NCBI RefSeq assembly: GCF_000154465.1
Contig: NZ_DS499577.1
Span: 308,013 to 372,012 of the forward strand
Length of the DNA stretch: 64,000 bases
From: Alistipes putredinis DSM 17216
GTDB taxonomy: Bacteria > Bacteroidota > Bacteroidia > Bacteroidales > Rikenellaceae
Direction of reading: 5' to 3'
The notes under the pieces are model-generated. The model searched no databases and had not been told where the DNA came from. It worked only from the letters and a program-made list of their open reading frames with translations. The position numbers and the translations under genes are program-made. Of the stretch, positions 16,993-25,008 are shown piece after piece. The number at the start of each line of letters is the position of its first letter. Position 1 is the stretch's first letter.

Positions 16993-17523
16993 ATGAAAAA
17001 ATTTCTGTTTTATGCCGTGAGCCTGTTGCTGGTGTTACCCGCGATGGCTCAAACTCCGGCCGATGCCCCGGGTACGACGACTTCGACACCTCCGGCCGAG
17101 GGACTGGTCATTGCGGATGGCCAGGTCGCACGTTTGAAAAAAGCCCCGTCGTTTAAGAACAAAGGGTTCGAAAAGTATTGGAAATGGGTGCTTTCGCGCG
17201 TACAGTATCCTGCCGATATGGAAGAGCAGAAGGTCGAAGGAGTGGTGCAAGTCCGGATTATCGTCGAAACCGACGGATCCGTGACTGTGGACGAAGTGCT
17301 TGCTTCGCCCCATGAGAAGCTGACCGAAGCGGTTACGCGGGTGGTCGAGAATTCTCCGAAGTGGACTCCGGGCATCATGACCGACAAGGAGTCCGGTCTG
17401 GATTATCCCGTGCGGGTTTCTTACGTTCTGCCCGTGGAGTTCAAGGTGCGTCCGCAAAAACTGGTCGATCCGACCATCGGACGTTATAACGGACAGAAGA
17501 ATTTCAAACCTTACGGTAGTTGA
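16993..17523 (+). CDS. Periplasmic TonB C-terminal domain protein
   Basis: The start is MKKFLFYAV, giving a Sec signal peptide ending near AMAQ; the longer in-frame ATG upstream overlaps the promoter repeat. After a Thr/Pro-rich linker, residues about 75-155 form a TonB C-terminal fold: 'WKWVLSRVQYPADMEEQKVEGVVQVRIIVETDGSVTVDEVL' and 'LTEAVTRVVENSPKWTPG'. Unlike classical TonB there is no N-terminal membrane anchor or Pro-Lys spacer, so coupling to ExbBD is doubtful. Such free domains are common in Bacteroidota and their role is unclear. The gene is followed by a terminator. Confidence 0.8.
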   Translation: MKKFLFYAVSLLLVLPAMAQTPADAPGTTTSTPPAEGLVIADGQVARLKKAPSFKNKGFEKYWKWVLSRVQYPADMEEQKVEGVVQVRIIVETDGSVTVDEVLASPHEKLTEAVTRVVENSPKWTPGIMTDKESGLDYPVRVSYVLPVEFKVRPQKLVDPTIGRYNGQKNFKPYGS

Positions 17524-17606
17524 TACGCTTTCTGCGTCGGCCCGGTATCTTGTTGCAGGTGCGCTGCCGACTGGTCGATTTTCTGCGGTGACCGCCGGGG
17601 ATGCGT

Positions 17607-17656
17607 AAAAAAACCGTGCTTGGCTTCGGACGAAAGAAGCCGGGCGCGGTTTTTTG
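17607..17656 (+). terminator. Terminator after the TonB-domain gene
   Basis: A long imperfect stem, 17607-17627 pairing with 17636-17656, has A-rich and T-rich ends. Confidence 0.75.
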
Positions 17657-17712
17657 TTGTAAAAAGTGTAAATGGCTTTTTTAGAATATATTGACGTTAT
17701 TTGTTCGGGTGT

Positions 17713-17744
17713 TTTGCTTTTTGCGGATTTTCTTCGTATCTTTG
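17713..17744 (+). promoter_or_regulatory. Promoter of rplM-rpsI
   Basis: TTTG at 17713-17716, a 20-nt spacer and TATCTTTG at 17737-17744. Confidence 0.8.
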
Positions 17745-17800
17745 CGCACCCGTATAGTGCGGGAGGTTGGATAAATAAGTATTAATTAAACGTAAACAAA

Positions 17801-18256
17801 GTGGATTCATTAAGCTACAAAACTATCTCGGCGAACGCCGCTACGGTTGACAAGCAATGGGTTGTCATCGACGCGACCGACGAGGTATTGGGACGTCTTG
17901 CATCGCAGGTTGCGAAGATCCTCCGCGGCAAGAACAAGCCTAGCTACACCCCCCACGTCGATTGCGGTGATTATGTTATCGTCATCAACGCGGACAAAGT
18001 GAAGCTCACAGGCAAGAAGATGACCGACAAGGTCTACACACGACACACCGGTTTCCCGGGAGGTCAGCGTTTCGCTACGCCGGCCGATTACCTGGCGAAG
18101 AAACCGACGTTTCTCATCGAGAAGGCTGTCAAAGGCATGCTCCCCAAAACGCGCCTTGGCGAAGCCATTATGAAGAATCTGAAGGTGTATGCCGGCGCCG
18201 AGCATCCGCACGCCGCTCAGAACCCGAAGGCAATTAAGTTAAACGAGATTAAGTAA
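17801..18256 (+). CDS. rplM: 50S ribosomal protein L13
   Basis: The 151-residue protein matches L13 throughout: '[25 protein letters not shown]', '[19 protein letters not shown]', '[13 protein letters not shown]' and '[24 protein letters not shown]'. L13 binds 23S rRNA early in large-subunit assembly. Translation is read from a GTG at 17801, which places the usual Bacteroidota N-terminus ([12 protein letters not shown]) at the start; no ATG fits. rpsI follows after 5 bp, the common rplM-rpsI pair. Confidence 0.96.
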   Translation: MDSLSYKTISANAATVDKQWVVIDATDEVLGRLASQVAKILRGKNKPSYTPHVDCGDYVIVINADKVKLTGKKMTDKVYTRHTGFPGGQRFATPADYLAKKPTFLIEKAVKGMLPKTRLGEAIMKNLKVYAGAEHPHAAQNPKAIKLNEIK

Positions 18257-18261
18257 GAATT

Positions 18262-18648
18262 ATGGAAGTTGTAAATACCGTAGGTCGTCGTAAGGCTGCT
18301 GTGGCTCGCGTATTCGTGAAGCCGGGTAAAGGGGAGATTACGATCAACCGCAAATCGCTGGAAGTCTATTTTCCGCTCGACATCCTTCAGTTCCAGGTGA
18401 AGCAGCCGCTGCTGGCTACCAACACCGCAGAGAACTACGATATCACCATCAATCTGGACGGTGGCGGTATCAAGGGGCAGGCTGAGGCGGCTCGTCTGGG
18501 TATCGCACGCGCATTGTGCGAGATCGATGCCGAGTTCCGTCCGGTTCTGAAGAAGAACGGATTCCTGACGCGCGATCCCCGCGAAGTTGAGCGTAAGAAA
18601 CCCGGTCAGCCCGGAGCACGTCGTAAGTTCCAGTTCAGCAAGCGTTAA
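18262..18648 (+). CDS. rpsI: 30S ribosomal protein S9
   Basis: The 128-residue S9 has 'VGRRKAAVARVFVKPGKGEITINRK', 'GGGIKGQAEAARLGIARAL' and the basic C-terminal tail 'KPGQPGARRKFQFSKR' that ends in the invariant Lys-Arg reaching the decoding-site tRNA. The length is normal. It is co-transcribed with rplM. Confidence 0.97.
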   Translation: MEVVNTVGRRKAAVARVFVKPGKGEITINRKSLEVYFPLDILQFQVKQPLLATNTAENYDITINLDGGGIKGQAEAARLGIARALCEIDAEFRPVLKKNGFLTRDPREVERKKPGQPGARRKFQFSKR

Positions 18649-18664
18649 TCGTACGACCGAATTT

Positions 18665-18790
18665 CGGCAAGCACGATTCAGGTTACAAACCGGCAAGACT
18701 ACCTATATATTATTATATCGGCTATTACTTACAGGTTGCCTGATCGCGGAAAACTCTCCGGATTGACCGCAGTTCACTACCGGGAGAGTT
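18665..18790 (+). promoter_or_regulatory. Structured leader upstream of rpsB
   Basis: The 179-bp gap before rpsB contains a stem AACTCTCC (18752-18759) with GGAGAGTT (18783-18790), and an upstream region where TCAGG (18679-18683) can pair with CCTGA (18739-18743) around an AT-rich loop. Leaders of rpsB often carry an S2-binding autoregulatory structure, so this could be such an element. The fold is by eye. Confidence 0.4.
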
Positions 18791-18827
18791 GAAGAAAAGA
18801 GAATTAAAATTAAACCATTGAATTAAA

Positions 18828-19679
18828 ATGTCACGTACAGATTTTAATACATTATTGGAAGCCGGCGCTCATTTCGGACACTTGAAGCGTAAGTGGAATC
18901 CCAAAATGGCTCCTTATATTTTCATGGAGAAGAACGGCATCCACATCATCGACCTGCACAAGACCGTGCTGAAGCTCGATGAGGCGGCAAACGCACTCAA
19001 GCAGATCGCCAAGAGCGGTCGTCGCGTGCTGTTCGTCGCCACCAAGAAACAAGCCAAGGAAATCGTTGCCGAAAAGATCGCAGCTATCGGTATGCCTTAC
19101 GTTACGGAGCGTTGGGCTGGCGGTATGCTGACAAACTTCCCCACCATACGTAAAGCCGTCAAGAAGATGTCCACCATCGACAAAATGACCAACGACGGCA
19201 CGTTCGATAATTTCTCCAAGCGTGAGAAGCTGCAGATCGCGCGTCAGCGTGCGAAACTCGAGAAGAACCTCGGTTCGATCGCCGACCTGACCCGTCTGCC
19301 GGCCGCTCTGTTCGTCGTGGACGTGCAGAAGGAGTCCAACGCCGTGAAGGAGGCCAAGCGATTGAATATTCCCGTATTTGCAATGGTAGATACTTGTTGT
19401 GATCCAACCGACATTGATTACGTTATCCCTGCAAATGACGATGCGACCAAGTCGATCGCTGTGATCCTCGACGCCGTGTGCGGTGCCATCAGCGAGGGCC
19501 TCGAGGAGCGTAAGCTCGAAAAAGAGAAGGAGGCCCAGGAGAATGAGGCTCATGAGGGCGATGCTCCTGCGAAGAAGGATGCGAAACCTCGTATCAAGAA
19601 AGCCGTGAAGGCTTCCGTGGATGCTGAGGAGGCTACCGTTGCCGAGGTTGTCGCTGCGACCGAGCAGAAAGCGGAATAA
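18828..19679 (+). CDS. rpsB: 30S ribosomal protein S2
   Basis: The S2 core is clear: 'LLEAGAHFGHLKRKWNPKMAPYIFMEKNGIHIIDLHKT', 'RRVLFVATKKQAKEIVAEKI', 'YVTERWAGGMLTNFPTIRKAV', and 'LPAALFVVDVQKESNAVKEAKRLNIPVFAMVDT'. The protein is 283 residues, about 50 longer than typical S2, because of a Glu/Lys/Ala-rich C-terminal tail (from about residue 228). Such tails occur in Bacteroidota S2. It pairs with tsf downstream, as in most bacteria. Confidence 0.97.
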   Translation: MSRTDFNTLLEAGAHFGHLKRKWNPKMAPYIFMEKNGIHIIDLHKTVLKLDEAANALKQIAKSGRRVLFVATKKQAKEIVAEKIAAIGMPYVTERWAGGMLTNFPTIRKAVKKMSTIDKMTNDGTFDNFSKREKLQIARQRAKLEKNLGSIADLTRLPAALFVVDVQKESNAVKEAKRLNIPVFAMVDTCCDPTDIDYVIPANDDATKSIAVILDAVCGAISEGLEERKLEKEKEAQENEAHEGDAPAKKDAKPRIKKAVKASVDAEEATVAEVVAATEQKAE

Positions 19680-19791
19680 TTCGCACGGAGATTATGGACG
19701 TTTCCGTCCCGTGCGAAGATTGCCCGAGCGATCCGAGATGGTCGGGATACGGAAACGCAGAACGAAGTTCAACGAAATTAAAACCAAGACT

Positions 19792-20622
19792 ATGGAAATC
19801 AAAGCTGCAGATGTAATGAAGCTCCGCAAAATGACCGGTGCCGGTATGATGGACTGTAAAAAGGCCCTTGCCGAAGCCGAAGGTGATTTCGCGCGTGCCC
19901 AGGATATCATCCGTGAAAAGGGTAAGCTGGTCGTTGCCAAGCGTGCCGATCGTACGGCCACCGAAGGTGTCGTCGTAACGAAAATCGTGGGTCAGAAGGG
20001 TTATATCCTCTGCCTGGCTTGCGAAACCGACTTCGTGGCGCAGAATGCGGAGTACTCCGCTTCAGCTAACGCGATGCTGGACGTTGCCGTGAAAACCGAT
20101 GCTGCGGACCGTGATGCGCTGCTGGCAGCCAAGAATGCCGAAGGCCGCACTGTCGAGGAGATGGTGACCGAGAAATCGGGTCAGACCGGCGAGAAGATCG
20201 AGCTGGCATACTATGCCCGTATCGAAGCTCCCTACTGTCATGCGTACGTACACTTCAACAAGAAGCTCGGTACGCTTATCGGCTTCAACAAGGTCGTTCC
20301 CGAGGAGGTAGCCCATACCGTTGCCATGCAGGCAACCGCTATGGCTCCCGTTTCGATCTCTGAGGCCGATTGCCCGGCCGATGTGATCGAGCACGAGCGC
20401 AAGATCGCTGTCGAGGCCATGAAGCAGGATCCGAAGAATGCCAACAAACCCGAGGCTATTCTGGAGAAGATCGCCGAGGGTAAGATGCGCAAGTTCTTCG
20501 AGGAGAATACGCTGCTCAACCAGCCGGTGGTAGGTGAGAAGGAGACGATCGCCGAGTTTATCCACAAGGCGGACAAGGATGCTACGGTTATCGCTTACAA
20601 GCGTTTCGCGCTCGAAGCGTAA
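19792..20622 (+). CDS. tsf: Elongation factor Ts
   Basis: EF-Ts recharges EF-Tu by displacing GDP. The start is ATG 19792 (MEIKAADVMKLR); an open frame continues upstream into the rpsB end but does not look like EF-Ts. Signature sequences are 'KLRKMTGAGMMDCKKALAEAEGDFARAQDIIREKG' and 'YILCLACETDFVAQN', with the dimerisation/core domain following. At 276 residues the length is typical for this phylum. A strong terminator follows. Confidence 0.97.
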   Translation: MEIKAADVMKLRKMTGAGMMDCKKALAEAEGDFARAQDIIREKGKLVVAKRADRTATEGVVVTKIVGQKGYILCLACETDFVAQNAEYSASANAMLDVAVKTDAADRDALLAAKNAEGRTVEEMVTEKSGQTGEKIELAYYARIEAPYCHAYVHFNKKLGTLIGFNKVVPEEVAHTVAMQATAMAPVSISEADCPADVIEHERKIAVEAMKQDPKNANKPEAILEKIAEGKMRKFFEENTLLNQPVVGEKETIAEFIHKADKDATVIAYKRFALEA

Positions 20623-20640
20623 TCGGTGACCCTATAACGA

Positions 20641-20674
20641 AAAATAGCGAAGGAATTTCCTTCGCTATTTTTTG
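20641..20674 (+). terminator. Terminator after tsf
   Basis: The stem AAAATAGCGAAGGA (20642-20655) pairs with TCCTTCGCTATTTT, then T runs on. Confidence 0.9.
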
Positions 20675-20724
20675 CTTTTATGGTGTCGGTGTTCTTGAAT
20701 TTCTAAGAAGGGATTTCCTCTGTT

Positions 20725-20733
20725 CCCCCCCCC
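20725..20733 (+). repeat. Third C9 tract, intergenic
   Basis: Nine C lie between tsf and the AT-rich secreted protein gene. I find no convincing reading frame with a start or lipobox on either strand around it. Confidence 0.85.
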
Positions 20734-20842
20734 TCGATGGGGTGAAGTAGTCGAATTCGATATGAACGGAGGCTTGTCAATGATTGCGGTCGGTGCCGAA
20801 AAAAGAGTATGGAAATGCCTTTTCTGAAGATTAGAGAACAAT

Positions 20843-21553
20843 TTACTGCAATAATATTGTGCGCGAAAAATTTTCTAATCGATTCAGGTCCGATTTATTG
20901 TAATAACGACTCAATTTTTTCAAAAATATTATATCGTCTTCAGTAAAATAATTTCCTCCCCACATATATACATCGGCAATTTTCCACACTTCAGATGGAG
21001 TCATGATTTTCCCATCTTTTAAGATAATACGAAAAACCAAAGTATCCGCAGCATATGAATCTGAGTCAAGAATGACATAACGTCGGAAAAAATCTGTAAA
21101 TGCGGAGTTATCGCCATAATACAAGATAGAACTTATAAAAAAGTCTTCAGCAAGCATAACAGAAATCAATCTTAAACGACTCTCTGTTGGCTTGTAGTAA
21201 TGAGATATCCCTGCCGACGTTTTAACAACAAGATCGCATGGAGCCCACCAACTACAAAAACTCACATAGAAAAGTAATGTGTCATTTTGAGGGTTGAACT
21301 GAAACCCTTCCGATTCGACATCTTCAAGCATCTTTTTTAAGAGTCCTATTGTGGGGGAAGAAATTTCCAATTTCGTACCTCTTTTCTGCTTCCAATCCGG
21401 ACGAAAACATGGATCTTTTTTCACAGGTTTAAGTCCATAAGTATAAATATTGACGTGCTCCGACGCCTCCTGCCATAAATCAAATAGGCTTGTTTGAGCA
21501 TACGTGGTCAAGCTAATTCCCAACAACAAACAAGAAAGAATTATTTTTCTCAT
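20843..21553 (-). CDS. AT-rich secreted protein of unknown function
   Basis: The 236-residue product has a Sec signal peptide (MRKIILSCLLLGISLTTYAQ) and a mature part rich in Phe, Tyr and Trp. I recognise no domain. Segments such as 'LFYVSFCSWWAPCDLVVKT' and 'DFFRRYVILDSDSYAADTLVF' suggest a mixed alpha/beta secreted fold. Codon use and base composition are distinctly AT-richer than the flanking genes, a sign of recent acquisition. Its ATG lies 2 bp after the stop of a decayed fragment (21556-21723), so it may once have followed that gene in an operon, possibly as an immunity-type partner, which is speculation. Confidence 0.65.
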   Translation of the reverse strand: MRKIILSCLLLGISLTTYAQTSLFDLWQEASEHVNIYTYGLKPVKKDPCFRPDWKQKRGTKLEISSPTIGLLKKMLEDVESEGFQFNPQNDTLLFYVSFCSWWAPCDLVVKTSAGISHYYKPTESRLRLISVMLAEDFFISSILYYGDNSAFTDFFRRYVILDSDSYAADTLVFRIILKDGKIMTPSEVWKIADVYMWGGNYFTEDDIIFLKKLSRYYNKSDLNRLENFSRTILLQ

Positions 21554-21555
21554 AA

Positions 21556-21723
21556 TCAGTTATTCAAATATTTATATTTACCATAAAAAATACTTTCGGA
21601 TCGATGATTCAAAATAGCCGTACATTCAATTGGAACCCCATCGGTACTTACTGCATAATGAGTACGCAAAGGCAAGCCGTATTGTGCTCTAATCCTATTT
21701 TCGAGATTCGGGGCGGGCAGAAC
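21556..21723 (-). pseudogene. 3' fragment of a decayed gene
   Basis: On the minus strand 56 codons are open from 21723 to a TGA at 21556, reading '...LENRIRAQYGLPLRTHYAV' and '...TDGVPIECTAILNHRSE'. It has no ATG, has the same AT-rich composition as the next gene, and ends 2 bp before it. This looks like the surviving tail of a larger protein truncated by recombination. The family is not recognisable. Confidence 0.4.
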
Positions 21724-21769
21724 TTAAAGAAACAGAGAGCATAACTCTTGCTTGAATCCGATTCGGGAG

Positions 21770-22186
21770 TTATTTTCTGCAAATCCGCCGCAGAACCCAG
21801 AGCGGATAACGTCGTACGGGGCGCAGCCAGAGCCATACCCGAGCCAATACCCGGTGAATGGCACTACAATCCACAACTCCATAAACCTTGGCCGGGGGCA
21901 TCGTTTCCGTGGTAAGGTTGCCATCGCCGAGCAGCGTGACCTCTTCCGGTGTCGCCTGAATGATGCGGTGTACGACGAAATTGCCTTGTACGGTTTCGGC
22001 CATCACCACCGCTCCGCGTCGCAGATCCTCGTGGCGCAGGGGCCGCAGCGTGATGACGCTGCCGCTGCGGAAGAAGGGCAGCATGCTCTGTCCCTGGACG
22101 CAGATTCGTACGTTTTGGCCTTCGAGCAGCAGGTCCCTCGTCTGGGCGAAGGCGATCCGGTTCGCTACGGTTTTTTCCATGATCAA
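21770..22186 (-). CDS. S24/S26-family (SipW-like) peptidase
   Basis: The 138-residue protein carries 'RICVQGQSMLPFFRSGSVITLRP', with the nucleophile Ser in the QSM motif, and 'GNFVVHRIIQ', where the His-Arg pair matches the Ser-His type of signal peptidase (SipW/ER class) rather than Ser-Lys LexA or LepB. Further on is 'LLGDGNLTTET', the conserved GD region. A C-terminal hydrophobic, Trp/Arg-rich segment (about 108-135) may associate with the membrane. It follows an HprK-like kinase by 6 bp. In Bacteroidota such peptidases accompany kinases and ABC exporters, and may cut leader peptides of exported products. ATG 22186 (MIMEK) or the next ATG could be the start. Confidence 0.75.
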   Translation of the reverse strand: MIMEKTVANRIAFAQTRDLLLEGQNVRICVQGQSMLPFFRSGSVITLRPLRHEDLRRGAVVMAETVQGNFVVHRIIQATPEEVTLLGDGNLTTETMPPAKVYGVVDCSAIHRVLARVWLWLRPVRRYPLWVLRRICRK

Positions 22187-22192
22187 TTGTTT

Positions 22193-23110
22193 TCAGGCTC
22201 TCTGTTTTCCTTCGAGGACCGTGGCGTAGGAGAGTTCGGCCGCTGCCTTGTCCGGCAGGCAGGCCAAGTGCCACACAGGGGCTTGGGTGAGAATGTCCGA
22301 CAGCGTACGGCAGATTCTATCCTGCAAATCGCTGTCGTAGGCGAATGCCGGGGGGCAGGACGGGAGCAGCGATCCGACGGCCCGCAAGATTGACAGTCGG
22401 GTGATTTCGTTGGCCGGGGCCTGGCTCAACCGGACGATTCCGGCAATCGGCCGCGAAATGTTGCGGTAACAGGGGGTCTTGCCGCTCCAGGGCGATCCGA
22501 AAGCGGTCGCCTGCCCCTGGTACATCCGGATAATCGGGCTGTCGTCGTTGAGCAGCCGTGCTCCGGGAATGTGCTCCTGCCACAGCCGGGTATGGGTGCT
22601 TTTTCCCGTGCCGGATTCTCCCAGAAACAGGACGGCCCGGCCTTCGCATTCGATGGTCGAGGAGTGTATCGCAATGGCTTCGGGGGAGATGGCGATGCCG
22701 AACATGATCCAAAGCCCGAAACGCATCAGGGATTGATGGGGTTCGCGTCCGTCGGCGAGCAGGTCGCTCTGTACATCCGGCGAATCGAACGCTTTGAAGA
22801 ATAGCGTCGGACGATCCCCGTTGCGGGGAACCATGCGGAACAGGTAACCTCGCGGCGTACGCTCGAAGTGGCAGTCGGCTTCCGCATCGTCGAACGGAAA
22901 TACGTCGAGTTCCCTGTTCGGCTCTCCTCCTGTTAATTTTTTATTTATCGTGCAGTCCGGAATCAGGCGCATGGTCAGGGGCGCGGCCGGGTCCGCTTCT
23001 GCGGCGAACGGTTCGAATGCCCGAGCCATGTGGCTGCCGGGTCTTACGAAGAGCCGGTCGGCCTGTTCCAGCCGGATGCGGAATCCGGCGATGATATATT
23101 CTCTATCCAT
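22193..23110 (-). CDS. HprK/PEP carboxykinase-like P-loop kinase
   Basis: This 305-residue protein has a P-loop GESGTGKST (about residues 168-176) followed by 'LLNDDSPIIRM' and 'AFGSPWSGK', the arrangement of the HPr kinase C-terminal domain and its PEP-carboxykinase-like relatives. The N-terminal 150 residues form a separate domain ('YIIAGFRIRLEQADRLFV') unlike HPr kinase. Related stand-alone kinases sit in peptide-maturation clusters such as lasso-peptide loci and are thought to phosphorylate small precursors. Here it overlaps the ABC transporter gene by 8 bp and precedes the S24/S26 peptidase, so the three are surely one operon. No precursor, PqqD-like recognition protein or asparagine synthetase-like cyclase is visible. 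Confidence 0.75.
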   Translation of the reverse strand: MDREYIIAGFRIRLEQADRLFVRPGSHMARAFEPFAAEADPAAPLTMRLIPDCTINKKLTGGEPNRELDVFPFDDAEADCHFERTPRGYLFRMVPRNGDRPTLFFKAFDSPDVQSDLLADGREPHQSLMRFGLWIMFGIAISPEAIAIHSSTIECEGRAVLFLGESGTGKSTHTRLWQEHIPGARLLNDDSPIIRMYQGQATAFGSPWSGKTPCYRNISRPIAGIVRLSQAPANEITRLSILRAVGSLLPSCPPAFAYDSDLQDRICRTLSDILTQAPVWHLACLPDKAAAELSYATVLEGKQRA

Positions 23111-24815
23111 TGTTATCGAGTGTGATGATGCGGTCGCAGTACTCCAGCGAGCTTTCTCGATGGGCGATGACCACGATGGTTAAATCTCTGTTGTGTTGTG
23201 ACAGTTCGGCGATCGAACGGTTGATTCCCTCCTCCGTCCCGCTGTCGAGCGCCGAGGTCGCCTCGTCGAAGAATAAAATGTTGGCCTGTTTGTAGAGAGC
23301 TCTGGCAATGCCGATGCGCTGGCGTTGTCCGCCCGACAGTTTGTTGCCGGCCTCCCCGATCGGGGTGTCGATCCCTGCGGAGAGCGATTGCACGAAGTCT
23401 TCCAGCCGGGCGGCACGCAGGGACTCCTCGGCTCTCCGACGGTCGATTTTCTCCTCCTCTTCGCCCAGGGCGATGTTTTCCAGCAGGGTGCCGTCCAGCA
23501 GGAACACGTGCTGCGAAACGTAGCCGACGGCATTTTGCCAGCGGCGGCGGTTGGCGGCGGTCAGGGGCTCGCCGTCGATCGTGATTTCACCGCCGGTGGG
23601 GGTATAGAATCCCAACAGAAGGTTGAACAGGGTCGTTTTTCCGGCCCCCGATGCGCCTCGGATACCGACGTGTTCTCCCTTGCGGATCGTGAGTGTCAGC
23701 CCGTGCAGCACCTCTTTGTCGCCGCGCTCGTCGTCGAAGCGGAACGAGAGGTCGCGCACGGCGATTTCACGTTCGAAGGGCAGCGGAGGCTGTGCGGCTG
23801 ACGGTTCCGGCTTTTCGTCGTTCAGGTCGATGTCCCGCAGGATATCGATGGTGTAGCGGTTGTATTTGAGTGCCGACCATCCGGACATCATGTTGCGTAC
23901 CGAAGGCATCAGCCGCAACCCGGCGACGGCGAATACGCCGAAGAGGACCCGGGCTTCATCGCCCGGCGTACCGAGGCTGACCGCCACGAACAGCGCCATG
24001 CCGATCGCCAGTCCTACCTCCATGAAGATCGAAGGCAAGGCATTGACGGTCATATTTCTGGACTGAATCGTAACGATCTTGTCCATCGCCCGGTCGAAGC
24101 GGCGCAGCATCGAAGGAAAGGCATCGTTGATCTCCAGGTCGGCATATCCCCGGAAGGTCTCGACGACCGTGCGGGCCTTCTCGCGCTGGGCTTCGTTCTC
24201 CTGTACGCCGTAACGGTGGAGCCGTTTGCGCACGGCGCTGTAGTAGAACCAGACGGTCGGAATGAATACCAGCAGGACCAGTCCCGCGACTGTGGGGTTG
24301 TAGAACAGCAGCGCCGTGAACAGCAGTGCGAGCAGCATGCTCTCGCTCGTGATCGACGCGAGCGGTACGAGGATCCCCGTAACGAACGCCAGACAGACGA
24401 AATTGACGTTCCGCGAGAGCAGTGCCGAATTGGTGTTTTTGATGAATCCCAGCCCCCGGTCGTGATATTCGATATAGAGCCGCCGCGACATACACCGGTA
24501 GAGGTCGTAAATATACCGCCGTTCGTAGCGCAGCAGGAAGAGGTTCAGCAGGTTTTTGAATGCGATCAGTGCGACGATACATCCGCATACGGTCAGGGCG
24601 AACGCCCGGTCCGATTCGAATCCGCCCGCTTGGTACAGCCGTTCGAGCCAGGGGTTCGTGTGCATGCTCTCGCTGTCGAGGATCAGCAGCAGTACCGGAA
24701 TCAGCAGAGCCAGTCCTGCGAAGTTGAGCAGGGCCCGCAGGAAGATCGTGCCGGAAACCAGGTAGCTCCGGCGGCGGAATCGGCGGGGGATGATGTCCAG
24801 CAGGATTGATCTCAT
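23103..24815 (-). CDS. ABC exporter, fused membrane and ATPase domains
   Basis: The 570-residue half-transporter has an N-terminal six-helix membrane domain (about 1-320) and a C-terminal ATPase. Walker A is GASGAGKTT, the Q-loop lies in 'AVGYVSQHVFLLDGTLLENIAL', the signature is LSGGQRQRIGIARAL, Walker B is ILFFDEATSAL and the H-loop is IVVIAHRES, so it should be active as a homodimer. No N-terminal C39 peptidase domain is present, which makes the adjacent S24/S26 peptidase a natural processing partner. It is the first gene of the exporter-kinase-peptidase operon. The substrate is unknown: peptide or lipid are both possible. Confidence 0.88.
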   Translation of the reverse strand: MRSILLDIIPRRFRRRSYLVSGTIFLRALLNFAGLALLIPVLLLILDSESMHTNPWLERLYQAGGFESDRAFALTVCGCIVALIAFKNLLNLFLLRYERRYIYDLYRCMSRRLYIEYHDRGLGFIKNTNSALLSRNVNFVCLAFVTGILVPLASITSESMLLALLFTALLFYNPTVAGLVLLVFIPTVWFYYSAVRKRLHRYGVQENEAQREKARTVVETFRGYADLEINDAFPSMLRRFDRAMDKIVTIQSRNMTVNALPSIFMEVGLAIGMALFVAVSLGTPGDEARVLFGVFAVAGLRLMPSVRNMMSGWSALKYNRYTIDILRDIDLNDEKPEPSAAQPPLPFEREIAVRDLSFRFDDERGDKEVLHGLTLTIRKGEHVGIRGASGAGKTTLFNLLLGFYTPTGGEITIDGEPLTAANRRRWQNAVGYVSQHVFLLDGTLLENIALGEEEEKIDRRRAEESLRAARLEDFVQSLSAGIDTPIGEAGNKLSGGQRQRIGIARALYKQANILFFDEATSALDSGTEEGINRSIAELSQHNRDLTIVVIAHRESSLEYCDRIITLDNNG

Positions 24816-24930
24816 GAAGCTGTTTTTCGGGACCGGTCTGCGATTGTCGTTCGCAAGAGCCGGCCTGCATTTTTTGTATAAGTCGGGGACGCTCGCTCTT
24901 TCCGTTGCGGGATGCGTCCCAAAAACGTAT

Positions 24931-24938
24931 CAAATATA
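24931..24938 (-). promoter_or_regulatory. Candidate -7 box for the ABC exporter operon
   Basis: TATATTTG on the minus strand lies about 115 bp before the ABC start. A GGGACGC/GCGTCCC inverted repeat (24887-24920) lies in the inferred leader. No clear -33 element was seen. Confidence 0.5.
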
Positions 24939-25008
24939 CGATTATCTGTTCGAAAAATTCGCCGTTTGTCCCTGTTTTTTCGGTATTCGCTTCTGTTCTC
25001 CCCGTTTT

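Noticed and set aside
24816..24933. Short peptide frame before the ABC exporter as a RiPP precursor
   Set aside because: The frame (MQAGSCERQ...) runs out of frame deep into the ABC gene and has no leader/core character.
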